Source: Sphingomonas_B tabacisoli (GTDB lineage Bacteria; Pseudomonadota; Alphaproteobacteria; Sphingomonadales; Sphingomonadaceae). From it: a DNA stretch of 64,000 bases. A program made the position numbers and the translations under genes. The stretch's first letter is position 1; each line of letters starts with the position of its first letter. The notes under the pieces are model-generated. The model was given only the letters and a program-made list of their open reading frames with translations. It had not been told where the DNA came from and made no database searches. Below are positions 26,034 to 34,227 of this stretch, in pieces. The stretch lies in the NCBI RefSeq assembly GCF_042678385.1, contig NZ_JBHUDY010000001.1, positions 992,001-1,056,000 on the forward strand. The letters are read 5' to 3'.

Positions 26034-26675
26034 ATGGCGTTCGAACTGCCCTCGCTGCCCTATGACACGTCCGCCTTTGGGGAGATCCTTTCGGCCGAGA
26101 CGTTCGATTTCCATTGGGGCAAGCATCACCGCGCCTATGTGAACAAGACCAACGAACTGGCGCCGAAGGCGGGGCTGGAGGATCGCAAGCTTTCCGAAGT
26201 GATCCGCGCCGCGCGGCAGTCGGACAACAAGGGCCTGTTCAACAACTCGGCCCAGCTTTGGAACCACAGCTTCTACTGGCAGTGCCTAAGCCCAGAGCGG
26301 CAGCAGCCGACCGGCACGCTGAAGCAGAAGATCGAGGACGCGTTCGGATCGACCGAGGCGCTGATCGACGCGCTCAAGACCGAGTCGGTCAACCACTTCG
26401 CCAGCGGCTGGGGCTGGCTGGTGCTGGACGGCGACCGGCTGAAGATCACGTCGCTGCACGACGGGGATTCGCCCGTCGCGTATGACGGCATGAAGCCGCT
26501 GCTGACCATCGATGTGTGGGAGCACGCCTATTACATCGACTATCGCAACGAGCGGCCGAAATATGTCGAGGCGCTGCTGAACCGGGCGATCAACTGGGAT
26601 TTCGTCGCGCAGAACCTGGACGGGCGCGGCGTGGAGCGTGCGGATCAGGAGCCTGTTGGGGCGGTGGTGGCTTAA
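26034..26675 (+). CDS. sodB: Superoxide dismutase [Fe]
   Basis: The 213-residue Fe/Mn-type SOD has its metal ligands in FHWGKHHRAYV (His27), LWNHSFYW (His) and DVWEHAYYIDYRNERP (Asp and His). The segments FNNSAQLWNHSFYWQCL and FASGWGWLVL favour the Fe-type. There is no signal peptide, so it is cytoplasmic. A GGAG site (TTGGAGAACCGCC) precedes the ATG. It stands alone and is followed by a palindromic repeat. Confidence 0.97.
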   Translation: MAFELPSLPYDTSAFGEILSAETFDFHWGKHHRAYVNKTNELAPKAGLEDRKLSEVIRAARQSDNKGLFNNSAQLWNHSFYWQCLSPERQQPTGTLKQKIEDAFGSTEALIDALKTESVNHFASGWGWLVLDGDRLKITSLHDGDSPVAYDGMKPLLTIDVWEHAYYIDYRNERPKYVEALLNRAINWDFVAQNLDGRGVERADQEPVGAVVA

Positions 26676-26682
26676 CGAGGGC

Positions 26683-26803
26683 AAGCCCCTCCCCTTCAGG
26701 GGAGGGGTAAGGGGTGGGGATCGGCCGATAGGCCGAGCAAAACTCCGAAGCTGCTCGAAAGCGACTGCCCCACCCCAACCCCTCCCCTGAAGGGGAGGGG
26801 CTT
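26683..26803. repeat. Palindromic repeat (CCCCTCCCC class, short non-coding form)
   Basis: Arms starting AAGCCCCTCCCCTTCAGGGG (26683-26707) and ending AAGGGGAGGGGCTT (26779-26803) are inverted copies, each itself a hairpin. They extend inward through GGGTGGGG/CCCCACCCC to a loop of about 40 bases. Total length is 121 bp. These arms match those flanking the DUF559 gene at 33.8-34.3 kb almost base for base, so this looks like a gene-less relative of that element. Confidence 0.92.
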
Positions 26804-26806
26804 AGG

Positions 26807-27427
26807 TTAGCCCTCCGGCGGGAGGGGAGCTTCTTTTCCGTCCTGCAGGCCGTGCTTCATCAGCATCGGGATGTTCGCGACCGCGAACAGGAGCGTGAGG
26901 GGCACCGCGCCCCAGAGCTTGAAGCCGACCCAGAAATCCCAGGTCTGGGTGCGCCAGACGGCTTCGTTCAGCAGCGCCATGAAGGTGAAGAAGCCGACCC
27001 AGTTGATGGTGAGCTTGCGCCAGCCGGTCTCGTTCAGGCCGGGATAGGCGGTTTCCAGCAGCATCTTGAGCAGCGGCTTGCCCGTGGCGAGGCCATAGGC
27101 GAGGATCACGGCGAACATCGCGTAGACGATCGTCGGCTTCACCTTGATGAACGTGTCGTCGCGGAACCAGATCGTCAGGCTGCCGAAGAACAGCACCAGC
27201 GCGCCCGAAATCCACAGCATCGGCGAGATGCGGCCGGCCTTCACCCGGCTGAGGATCATCGCGATGACGGTCGCGATCATGAACGCGGTCGTGGCCATCA
27301 CGACCTTCACCAGCTTCGGCCCGTGCGCGAGCGCGTTGACGATGAAGAAGGTGGCGAGCGGCCCGAAATCGATCGCCATGCGCAGGCCGGGCGAGAGTTC
27401 GCGGGGTTTCTTGTTCAACTCAACCAA
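26807..27427 (-). CDS. yciB: Inner membrane-spanning protein YciB (septation protein A family)
   Basis: The 206-residue product has five to six hydrophobic helices. It shows the family pattern FGPLATFFIVNALAHG, ATTAFMIATVIAM, WFRDDTFIKVKPTIVYAMFA and WRTQTWDFWVGFKLWGAVPLT. YciB (IspZ) affects cell-envelope integrity and septation. The C-terminal end (about EAPLPPEG) lies against the palindromic repeat and may have been shaped by it. It is convergent with sodB. Confidence 0.93.
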   Translation of the reverse strand: MVELNKKPRELSPGLRMAIDFGPLATFFIVNALAHGPKLVKVVMATTAFMIATVIAMILSRVKAGRISPMLWISGALVLFFGSLTIWFRDDTFIKVKPTIVYAMFAVILAYGLATGKPLLKMLLETAYPGLNETGWRKLTINWVGFFTFMALLNEAVWRTQTWDFWVGFKLWGAVPLTLLFAVANIPMLMKHGLQDGKEAPLPPEG

Positions 27428-27445
27428 GGATATGCTCCTGAAACA

Positions 27446-27531
27446 CCGTTCGGGCTGAGCCTGTCGAAGCCCTGTTCTGTTCGCAGATGCCGTAAAGAAA
27501 AACAGGGCTTCGACAAGCTCAGCCCGAACGG
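27446..27531. repeat. Palindromic repeat (TTCGGGCTGAGC class)
   Basis: The 31-bp arms CCGTTCGGGCTGAGCC... (27446-27476) and ...GCTCAGCCCGAACGG (27501-27531) enclose a loop of about 24 bases. A second, interrupted member is at 39288-39417. It lies between yciB (start at 27427) and the ftsY stop (27553), both on the minus strand. Confidence 0.92.
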
Positions 27532-27552
27532 AGTGGGGGGCGCAGGCCGCAT

Positions 27553-28479
27553 CTAGTCCGCAATGCCCGTAATCATCCCCGCAACCTCACCGGCATCGAA
27601 AGGGCGCAGGTCGTCCATGCCTTCGCCGACGCCGATTGCGTGGATGGGCATGCCGAATTTCTCCGCCGCCGCGACCAGCACGCCGCCGCGGGCGGTGCCG
27701 TCGAGCTTGGTCATGACGAGGCCGGTGACGCCGGCGACTTCCTTGAACACCTCGATCTGGCTGAGCGCGTTCTGGCCGGTGGTGGCGTCGAGCACCAGCA
27801 CCACGTCGTGCGGCGCTTCGGGGTTCAGGCGGCCGAGCACGCGGCGGATTTTCGCCAGCTCGTCCATCAGCTCGCGCTTGTTCTGGAGGCGGCCGGCGGT
27901 GTCGACGATCAGCACGTCGATGCCGGTGGCGGTCGCCTGCTTGACCGCATCCCAGACGATCCCGGCGGCGTCGCCGCCTTCGGGGCCGGCCATGATCGGC
28001 ACGCCGATGCGATCCGCCCAGATGCGGAGCTGTTCGATCGCGGCGGCGCGGAACGTGTCGCCGGCGGCGAGCATCACGCCGTAATCCTGTTCGAGGAACA
28101 GCCGCGCGAGCTTGGCGATGGTCGTGGTCTTGCCCGAGCCGTTGACGCCGATGACGAGGATGACCTGCGGACGCGGAAAGGCGTCGACTTCCAGCGGCTC
28201 GGCGACGGGGGCGAGCACTTTGGTGATTTCCTCGGCGACGACCTGCTTCACGCCGGCCTCGTCGAGGCCGCGCTCGAACCGGCCTTCGGCGAGGCGCTCG
28301 CGGATGCGGCCGGCAGTGGCGGGGCCGAGATCGGAAGCGATCAGCGCGTCCTCGATCTCGTCCAGCGTCTCGCGGTCGAGCGCCGTTTTCGTGAACAGGC
28401 CGGTGAGGTTTTCGGACAGCTTGTCCGAGGTGCGCCGGAAGCCGCCCAGCAGTTTTTCGTGCCAGCGCGCGTCGCTCAT
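27553..28479 (-). CDS. ftsY: Signal recognition particle receptor FtsY
   Basis: The 308-residue product has the SRP-GTPase NG domain: an N-domain helical bundle (residues 10-95), G1 GVNGSGKTTTIAKLA (around 112-126), DTFRAAAIEQL, G3 DTAGR, G4 TKLDGTARGG, and the closing GVGEGMDDLRPF. The acidic A domain of E. coli FtsY is missing, as in most alphaproteobacteria. The start at 28479 overlaps the mtaB stop (ATGA). The longer open frame upstream runs through a palindromic repeat and is not real. Confidence 0.97.
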   Translation of the reverse strand: MSDARWHEKLLGGFRRTSDKLSENLTGLFTKTALDRETLDEIEDALIASDLGPATAGRIRERLAEGRFERGLDEAGVKQVVAEEITKVLAPVAEPLEVDAFPRPQVILVIGVNGSGKTTTIAKLARLFLEQDYGVMLAAGDTFRAAAIEQLRIWADRIGVPIMAGPEGGDAAGIVWDAVKQATATGIDVLIVDTAGRLQNKRELMDELAKIRRVLGRLNPEAPHDVVLVLDATTGQNALSQIEVFKEVAGVTGLVMTKLDGTARGGVLVAAAEKFGMPIHAIGVGEGMDDLRPFDAGEVAGMITGIAD

Positions 28480-29825
28480 GCGGGGATTCCGATCAGGGTG
28501 TCGTTGTGGCGGGAGAGGATTTGGAGGGGGGTGACATAGCCCCTCCCCTTCAGGAGCATCAGGCCGGTCAGTCCCCCGGACTGACCTGAACCATCCGGGG
28601 GATGGTTCACCTGATGCTGGGTTGGGGTGGGGCTGTCCGGCAGGCTCGGAGCAAGTGACTGCCCCACCCCCGTCCCCTCCCCTGAAGGGGAGGGGCTTAG
28701 CAGTTCCACTTTCGCGAAATTCTCGGCGTGGCCGGTGCGGCCGTCGAGTTCGATCAGCACCTGCTGCCGCGTCCCGACCAGCCCGTCCAGCCACCGCTCC
28801 TGCCGCGCTGCACCGGCCTCGCGTAGCCGTTTGGCGCGGGCGCGGATGACCTCTTTTTCGAGCTGCGGCATGCGGGCGGCGGGGGTGCCGGTGCGGGGCG
28901 AATAGGGGAAGATGTGGGCGAACACCACGTCGCATTCGTCCAGGATTTTCAGGCTGCCCGCGAACATCGCCTCGGTTTCCGTGGGGAAGCCGGCTATCAG
29001 GTCGGCGCCGATCGCGATCTCCGGGCGGCGGGCCTTGATGCGCTCGACGAGGCGGATGGCGTCGGCGCGGAGGTGGCGGCGCTTCATCCGTTTCAGGATC
29101 ATGTCGTCGCCGGCTTGGAGCGACAAATGGAGGTGCGGCATCAGCCGTGGCTCGCCGGTGATGAGCGCGAACAGGCGGTCGTCGATCTCGATCGGGTCGA
29201 GCGAGGAGAGGCGCAGGCGGGGGAGCGCGGGGACGGCCTTCAGGATGCGCTCGACAAGCAGGCCGAGGCTGTCGCCGGCGAGGTCGCCATAGGATGTGAG
29301 GTCGACGCCGGTGAGGACGACTTCCTGCGTGCCTTCATCGACGAGGCGGGCGATGCGGTCGATCACGGCGCCGGCGGGCGTCGAGCGGCTGGGGCCGCGG
29401 CCATAGGGGATGATGCAGAAAGTGCAGCGATGGTCGCAGCCGTTTTGGACTTCGACGAAGGCGCGGGCGTGGGTGGGCGCTGGCTCGGTTTCCCGGCGAA
29501 GGCCGGGATCCAGCGTGCGTGGGCCCCGGCCTTCGCCGGGGAACGCGTGGGCGTCCAGCTTTCGCAGATTGCTCACCACCCGGCTCACTTCGGGCATGGC
29601 GGCGAAGGCGTCGCGGTCGATTTCGGCCGCGCAGCCGGTGACGACGATACGGGCGTCGGGGCGGTCGCGGTGGGCGCGGCGGATGGCGCGGCGGGTCTGG
29701 CGGACGGCTTCCTCGGTGACGGCGCAGCTGTTGACGACGATCAGGTCGTCGTCGGGCAGCATCTGCGCGATGGCCTCGCTCTCGGCGATGTTGAGGCGGC
29801 AGCCGAGCGTGATGACTTCGCTCAT
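28476..29825 (-). CDS. mtaB: tRNA (N6-threonylcarbamoyladenosine37-C2)-methylthiotransferase with two repeat insertions
   Basis: The 449-residue MtaB modifies t6A37 in tRNA to ms2t6A. The N-terminal UPF0004 cysteines are in LGCRLN, NSCAVT and VTGCAAE, and the radical SAM cluster CDHRCTFC has Cys at 130, 134 and 137. Relatives have about 400-420 residues. The excess is residues 95-112 (repeat 29490-29543, in the linker before the radical SAM domain) and about 376-429 (repeat near 28537-28698, in the C-terminal TRAM-like domain). Both are in-frame. It overlaps dapF upstream and ftsY downstream by four bases each. Activity is plausible but the split TRAM region deserves a test. Confidence 0.94.
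   Translation of the reverse strand: MSEVITLGCRLNIAESEAIAQMLPDDDLIVVNSCAVTEEAVRQTRRAIRRAHRDRPDARIVVTGCAAEIDRDAFAAMPEVSRVVSNLRKLDAHAFPGEGRGPRTLDPGLRRETEPAPTHARAFVEVQNGCDHRCTFCIIPYGRGPSRSTPAGAVIDRIARLVDEGTQEVVLTGVDLTSYGDLAGDSLGLLVERILKAVPALPRLRLSSLDPIEIDDRLFALITGEPRLMPHLHLSLQAGDDMILKRMKRRHLRADAIRLVERIKARRPEIAIGADLIAGFPTETEAMFAGSLKILDECDVVFAHIFPYSPRTGTPAARMPQLEKEVIRARAKRLREAGAARQERWLDGLVGTRQQVLIELDGRTGHAENFAKVELLSPSPSGEGTGVGQSLAPSLPDSPTPTQHQVNHPPDGSGQSGGLTGLMLLKGRGYVTPLQILSRHNDTLIGIPA
28537..28698. repeat. Compound palindromic repeat inside mtaB
   Basis: The CCCCTCCCC-class element has arms AGCCCCTCCCCTTCAGG (28538-28554) and CCTGAAGGGGAGGGGCTT (28681-28698). A 64-bp module (28555-28618, AGCATCAGG...CCTGATGCT) splits the left arm at the same place as in the bioB copy. 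The total is about 162 bp, a multiple of three, and it is open in the mtaB frame. The exact outer ends are uncertain by one or two bases. Confidence 0.88.
29490..29543. repeat. In-frame palindromic repeat (FPGEGRGP class) inside mtaB
   Basis: Inverted arms TCCCGGCGAAGGCCGGGA (29491-29508) and CCCCGGCCTTCGCCGGGGA (29524-29542) enclose a 15-base loop. The element is 54 bp, starts on a codon boundary and encodes residues 95-112 (FPGEGRGPRTLDPGLRRE). Confidence 0.9.
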
Positions 29826-30625
29826 CCGAAGGCCTCGAGCTCGGCCTCGCCGGTGAAGACATGGGTGGCGGGTCCGGTCATGCGGATCGTCTCGCCCGGC
29901 GCCCATTCGATGCGCAGGTCGCCGCCGGGGAGCGAGACGGTGACGGGCGAGATCACCAGCCCGCGCCGGATCGCGGCGACCGCGGTCGCGCAGGCGCCGG
30001 TGCCGCAAGCCTGGGTGAGGCCGGCGCCGCGCTCCCAGACGCGGAGCTTCAGCGCGGAAGGACCGGTCACTTGGGCGACGTTCACGTTCACGCGTTCGGG
30101 GAAGAGCGGATCGTGCTCAATCACCGGGCCGACGCGTTCGAGGTCGATGGCGGCGAGGTCCGGCACGAAGAAGATGACGTGCGGGTTGCCGACGTTGACC
30201 GCCGCGCCGTGCTCGAGCGTCTCCCAGCCGACCGGGAGCGATGCCGTGTCGAGGGCGTAGGCGAGGGGGATCGCGTCCCAGTCGAAGCGGGGGGCGCCGA
30301 TGTCGATGCTAACACCCGCATCGCCCGCCGCCGCTTCGATCAGGCCGCCGGCGGTGTCGATGGTGCGGGCGTTCGTCAGCTGGGCGACGCAGCGCAGCGC
30401 ATTGCCGCATTGCTCGACCTCGCCGCCGTCGGCGTTGAAGATGCGCATGCCGAGGTCGGCGGTGTCGGACGGCTCGAGCAGGATGAGCTGGTCGCAGCCG
30501 ACGCCGGTGCGGCGGTCGGCGATCGCGCGGGCGCGGGGGGGCGTGATCTCCAGGGCAAGCGCGCGCGCGTCGATCACGACGAAGTCGTTGCCGAGGCCGT
30601 GCATCTTGTGGAAGGCGAAGCGCAT
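29822..30625 (-). CDS. dapF: Diaminopimelate epimerase
   Basis: The 267-residue product interconverts LL- and meso-diaminopimelate for lysine and peptidoglycan. Both catalytic cysteines are in their motifs: CGNALRCVAQL (around residue 72) and ACGTGACATAV (around 212). FHKMHGLGNDFVVID opens the protein. It is the first gene of the dapF-mtaB-ftsY unit; each gene overlaps the next by ATGA, and this order is conserved in many alphaproteobacteria. Confidence 0.98.
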   Translation of the reverse strand: MRFAFHKMHGLGNDFVVIDARALALEITPPRARAIADRRTGVGCDQLILLEPSDTADLGMRIFNADGGEVEQCGNALRCVAQLTNARTIDTAGGLIEAAAGDAGVSIDIGAPRFDWDAIPLAYALDTASLPVGWETLEHGAAVNVGNPHVIFFVPDLAAIDLERVGPVIEHDPLFPERVNVNVAQVTGPSALKLRVWERGAGLTQACGTGACATAVAAIRRGLVISPVTVSLPGGDLRIEWAPGETIRMTGPATHVFTGEAELEAFG

Positions 30626-30675
30626 CGGGCGCGACTTAGGGGCCGCGCCCGGTCAAGTCCATGTCTGCGGGCGGC

Positions 30676-32271
30676 TTAGCTCGCCTTGCGCAGTTCCCGG
30701 ATGCGTTCGCCGGCGGGGGCGGCGAGGCGGCGGACGGGGAGCAGGTTGCGCTCGGCAAGGAGCGCGCGGACCTGGCCGACGTCCATCGGCTTGCCGAAAT
30801 GCCAACCCTGGCCCTGGAAGCAGCCGAGCGTCTTCAGCTTCGCCTCGATCTCCGGCGTCTCGACGCCTTCGGCGGTGACCGGCAGGCCGAGGCTGTCGCT
30901 AAGGCGCGTGATCGCGTTCACGATCGCGGTGCTTTCGGCGTTGCTGCCCATCGAGGTTACGAAGCTGCGGTCGATCTTCACCCGGTCGAACGGCAGCGCG
31001 CGCAGGTTCGACAGCGACGAATAGCCGGTGCCGAAATCGTCGAGCGCGAGGCGGATGCCTTGGTTCTTGAGGCTGCCGACCACCGACTGGGCGACGCCGA
31101 TATTCTCGATCAGCGCGCTTTCGGTGATCTCGATCTCGAGCCGGTTGGCGGGGAAGCCGCTTTCGACCAGCAGCTTGACGATCTTGTGCGCGAACCACGG
31201 GTCCTTGAGCTGGCTCGGCGCGATGTTGACCGAGAGCGTCAGCGAGGCGTCCCAATTCTTCGCTTCCTCGAAGGCCTGGCGCATCACGGACATCGACAGG
31301 TCCGCGATCATGCCGGTTTCCTCGGCGATCGGGATGAAGATGTCGGGCGGGATCACGCCGCGGGTCGGGTGCTCCCAGCGGGCGAGCATCTCAAAGCCGA
31401 GCAGCTTGCCGGTCGCGAGATCGATCTGCTGCTCGTAATAGGGCACGAACTGGCCGAGCGGGATGCCGTCGCGCATGCCGCTTTCGATCGAGTTGCGCAT
31501 GTTGAGCTCGCGCTCCATCGACTCGTCGAACCAGTGGTAACGGCCGCGGCCCGCATTCTTCGATGCGAACATCGCGATATCGGCGCGGCGGAGCATATGC
31601 TCGATCGTCTCGCAGCCGGGCTCGGCCTTGGCGATGCCGATCGACGCGCCGGTGTGGATCGAGGCGCCGGCGACATCGAGCCGCTGGTTGAGGTCCTTGA
31701 TCAGCTTCTCGGCGATCGCGTCGACCGTGTCCTGCCGGGCCGCCTCGTAGCTGAACAGAATGCCGAACTCGTCGGCGCCAAGCCGCGCGGTAAGCGCTCC
31801 TTCGGGCGCCGACGCTTCGACCAGCCCGGCGACGAGCTGCAGCGTCGCGTCGCCGATCGCGTGGCCGTTGACGTCGTTGACCGTCTTGAAGTGATCGAGG
31901 TCGAGCAGCAGCAGCACAGCCTTGCGGCCACGCTTCGCAGTCTTGCGGAGATAGGCGACCGCCTCGCTGAGCAGCGTGTGGCGGTTGCGCAGGCCGGTCA
32001 GCGCGTCCTTGAGCGTCAGGAAAGCGGCGCGTTCCTCTGCCGCCTTGCGCAGACCGCTTTCGCTGCGCAGGTCGACATAGCGGCGCCAGGCGAACAGAAC
32101 GAGCGCCACGTTCAGGATCGCGGAGACGGCGAGGAGCTGGTTCGCTTCCCCGCCATACAGCAGCGCCTGGATGTTGGCGGACAGGGCGGGGCCTGCCGTC
32201 ATCGTCATGAGTGCCGCCGCGGCGATCGTGATCCCGCCCAGCACCAGATCGCGCTTTGCTCTGCCGTCCAT
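30676..32271 (-). CDS. GGDEF/EAL bifunctional-type c-di-GMP protein
   Basis: The 531-residue product has two N-terminal membrane helices (residues 8-32 and about 43-62), a GGDEF domain (about 85-245) and an EAL domain (about 265-515). The GGDEF signature reads GADEF, so cyclase activity is uncertain. The EAL domain keeps the key residues: EMLAR (ExLxR), EITESALIE, ALDDFGTGYSSL, KIDRSF and TAEGVET, so phosphodiesterase activity is likely. The ATG at 32271 has an AGGA site; an in-frame ATG at 32292 is the alternative. The gene stands alone. Confidence 0.9.
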   Translation of the reverse strand: MDGRAKRDLVLGGITIAAAALMTMTAGPALSANIQALLYGGEANQLLAVSAILNVALVLFAWRRYVDLRSESGLRKAAEERAAFLTLKDALTGLRNRHTLLSEAVAYLRKTAKRGRKAVLLLLDLDHFKTVNDVNGHAIGDATLQLVAGLVEASAPEGALTARLGADEFGILFSYEAARQDTVDAIAEKLIKDLNQRLDVAGASIHTGASIGIAKAEPGCETIEHMLRRADIAMFASKNAGRGRYHWFDESMERELNMRNSIESGMRDGIPLGQFVPYYEQQIDLATGKLLGFEMLARWEHPTRGVIPPDIFIPIAEETGMIADLSMSVMRQAFEEAKNWDASLTLSVNIAPSQLKDPWFAHKIVKLLVESGFPANRLEIEITESALIENIGVAQSVVGSLKNQGIRLALDDFGTGYSSLSNLRALPFDRVKIDRSFVTSMGSNAESTAIVNAITRLSDSLGLPVTAEGVETPEIEAKLKTLGCFQGQGWHFGKPMDVGQVRALLAERNLLPVRRLAAPAGERIRELRKAS

Positions 32272-32350
32272 GGAGTCCTGCCCTGATATCATCAGGCCTG
32301 ACTGGCAGCTTGGAATGGAGGATCGGTTAAACCGTTGGCTTAGCGAAACC

Positions 32351-33817
32351 TTACTCGCCCAATTGTTTGGGAGGTGCCGGCCGGTCGGTGCGGCGGATGA
32401 CGAGATTTCGAATCTCCGTCATGTCCTCCATCGCAAAGCGTACGCCCTCGCGGCCGAGGCCGGAGTCTTTCACGCCGCCATAGGGCATGTTGTCGACGCG
32501 GTAGCTTGGAACGTCGTTAACGACGACGCCGCCGACATCGAGATGGTCCCAGGCGTCGAGCACCTGGAAGATGTCGCGGGTGAAGATGCCGGCCTGCAGC
32601 CCGAACTTCGAGTCGTTGACGATCGCGAGCGCTTCGTCCCAGGTCTTGAAGCGTTCGAAAAAGGCGACCGGGCCGAACGCTTCCTCGCGGTTGAGCTTGG
32701 TGTTGGTGCCGACATCCTCGAGCAGCGTCGCCTCGAGCATCGCGCCTTCGCGCTTGCCGCCACAAAGCAGTTTCGCGCCGCCGGAGACGGCTTCCTGAAT
32801 CCAGCGGTCGAGCCGTTCGGCTTCCTTCACGTCGATCATCGGGCCGACAAAGGTGTTGCGGTCGTGCGGGTCGCCGGCGATCAAAGTCTTCGTCTTGGCG
32901 ACGAGCTTGTCGCGGAAGGCATCATAGACATCGTCGTGGACGACGATGCGCTGCACGCCGATGCAGCTCTGGCCGGACTGGTAGAAGGCGCCGAACACGG
33001 TGCGCTCGACGGCGTCGTCGAGATCGGCGTCGCGGTCGATCACCACGGCCGCGTTGCCGCCGAGTTCCAGCACGACTTTCTTCTTGCCCGCCTTTGCCTT
33101 CAGGTCCCAGCCGACGCCGGGCGATCCTGTGAAGCTCAGCAGTTTCAGCCGATCGTCCTCGGTGAACATGTCGGCGCCGTCGCGGTGGGCGGGCAGGATC
33201 GAGAAGGCGCCCTTGGGCAGGTTCGTTTCCGCCAGCACTTCGCCCATGATGATCGCGCCCAACGGCGTGCGGCTGGCCGGCTTCATCACGAACGGGCAGC
33301 CTACCGCGATCGCGGGCGCGATCTTGTGCGCGGCGAGGTTCAGCGGGAAGTTGAAGGGCGAAATGAAGGAGCAGGGGCCGATCGGCACCCGCTTCCAGAT
33401 GCCCTGATAGCCCTTGGCGCGGGGGCTGATGTCGAGCGGCTGGACTTCGCCCGTCATCCGCACCGATTCCTCGGCGGCGATGCGGAAAGTGTCGATCAGG
33501 CGGGTGACTTCGCCCTCGGCGTCCTTGATCGGCTTGCCCGCCTCGACGCACAGTGCATAGGCGAGCTCGTCGAACCGCTCCTTGAAGCGCGCGACGCAGT
33601 GATCGAGCACCGCCTGCCGCTCATAGGCCGCCATTCGCGCCATCGGCTCGGCGGCCTTCACCGCGGCGGCGATGCCGGCCTCGATCTGCTCCGGGCGCGC
33701 CATTGCCACGCGGAAGGCGACCTTGCCGGTGTATTTGTCCGTCACCTCGAGGTCGGCGTTGCCGGACCAGGCCTGGTTGGCGATGTAGAGCGGGTAGGTG
33801 TCGCGGAGTTTGGTCAT
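32351..33817 (-). CDS. Aldehyde dehydrogenase family protein
   Basis: The 488-residue NAD(P)-dependent ALDH has catalytic Cys in YQSGQSCIGVQR and general-base Glu in VLELGGNAAVV, with the cofactor loop SFTGSPGVGWDLK. The opening and FISPFNFPLNLAAHKIAPAI place it near GapN-like/lactaldehyde-type ALDHs rather than GabD. It is the last gene of a minus-strand set with a ThDP enzyme upstream; the DUF559 element is inserted directly before it, and the DUF559 stop overlaps its ATG. The substrate is unknown. Confidence 0.9.
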   Translation of the reverse strand: MTKLRDTYPLYIANQAWSGNADLEVTDKYTGKVAFRVAMARPEQIEAGIAAAVKAAEPMARMAAYERQAVLDHCVARFKERFDELAYALCVEAGKPIKDAEGEVTRLIDTFRIAAEESVRMTGEVQPLDISPRAKGYQGIWKRVPIGPCSFISPFNFPLNLAAHKIAPAIAVGCPFVMKPASRTPLGAIIMGEVLAETNLPKGAFSILPAHRDGADMFTEDDRLKLLSFTGSPGVGWDLKAKAGKKKVVLELGGNAAVVIDRDADLDDAVERTVFGAFYQSGQSCIGVQRIVVHDDVYDAFRDKLVAKTKTLIAGDPHDRNTFVGPMIDVKEAERLDRWIQEAVSGGAKLLCGGKREGAMLEATLLEDVGTNTKLNREEAFGPVAFFERFKTWDEALAIVNDSKFGLQAGIFTRDIFQVLDAWDHLDVGGVVVNDVPSYRVDNMPYGGVKDSGLGREGVRFAMEDMTEIRNLVIRRTDRPAPPKQLGE

Positions 33818-34227
33818 AGGTTCGTCCTAAGCCCCTCCCCTTTAGGGGAGGGGTTGGGGTGGGGCAGTCGCCACCCGGTTCGGGGTGGGAGCGCTTGGAG
33901 AGTCGCTAACGTTACCTGCAGCACACCATCCATGTTCTGCATTACGTCAGTGTTCGTGAACCTGATCGTCTGAAACCCCTGTTGCACCATGAACCCATCA
34001 CGTCGTGCGTCATAGGGCTGATCGTGCGTGTCACCGTCGATCTCGACGATCAACCCACGCGACGGACAGAAAAAGTCGACGATGAAGAAGCCGATCACCT
34101 GCTGACGACGGAACTTGAAGCAGCCGAGGCGAGAGTTGGACACATGGCGCCAGAACCGCTTCTCCGGCTCTGTCGGATTGCGTCGCATCTCTGAGGCGCG
34201 GTGCTGGAGTTCGTCTGGTGTCGGCAT
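33814..34227 (-). CDS. DUF559 domain endonuclease-like protein
   Basis: The 137-residue product carries the DUF559 fold (related to Vsr/restriction-endonuclease-like proteins): MRRNPTEPEKRFWRHVSN (residues 13-30), RRQQVIGFFIVDFFCPSRGL and IVEIDGDTHDQPYDARRDGF, which hold the acidic Asp/Glu residues expected for a nuclease. The last 20 or so residues (PHPNPSPKGEGL) are written by the flanking palindromic arm, and the start region lies just inside the opposite arm. The stop overlaps the next gene's ATG (ATGA). An ATG at 34227 is preferred to a GTG inside the repeat (34245). Enzyme activity is not shown. Confidence 0.88.
   Translation of the reverse strand: MPTPDELQHRASEMRRNPTEPEKRFWRHVSNSRLGCFKFRRQQVIGFFIVDFFCPSRGLIVEIDGDTHDQPYDARRDGFMVQQGFQTIRFTNTDVMQNMDGVLQVTLATLQALPPRTGWRLPHPNPSPKGEGLRTNL

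Noticed and set aside
28480..28935. N-terminal extension of FtsY through the repeat
   Set aside because: FtsY begins MSDARWHEKLLGGF at 28479 with a four-base overlap to mtaB; the upstream frame is mtaB antisense-frame and repeat sequence.
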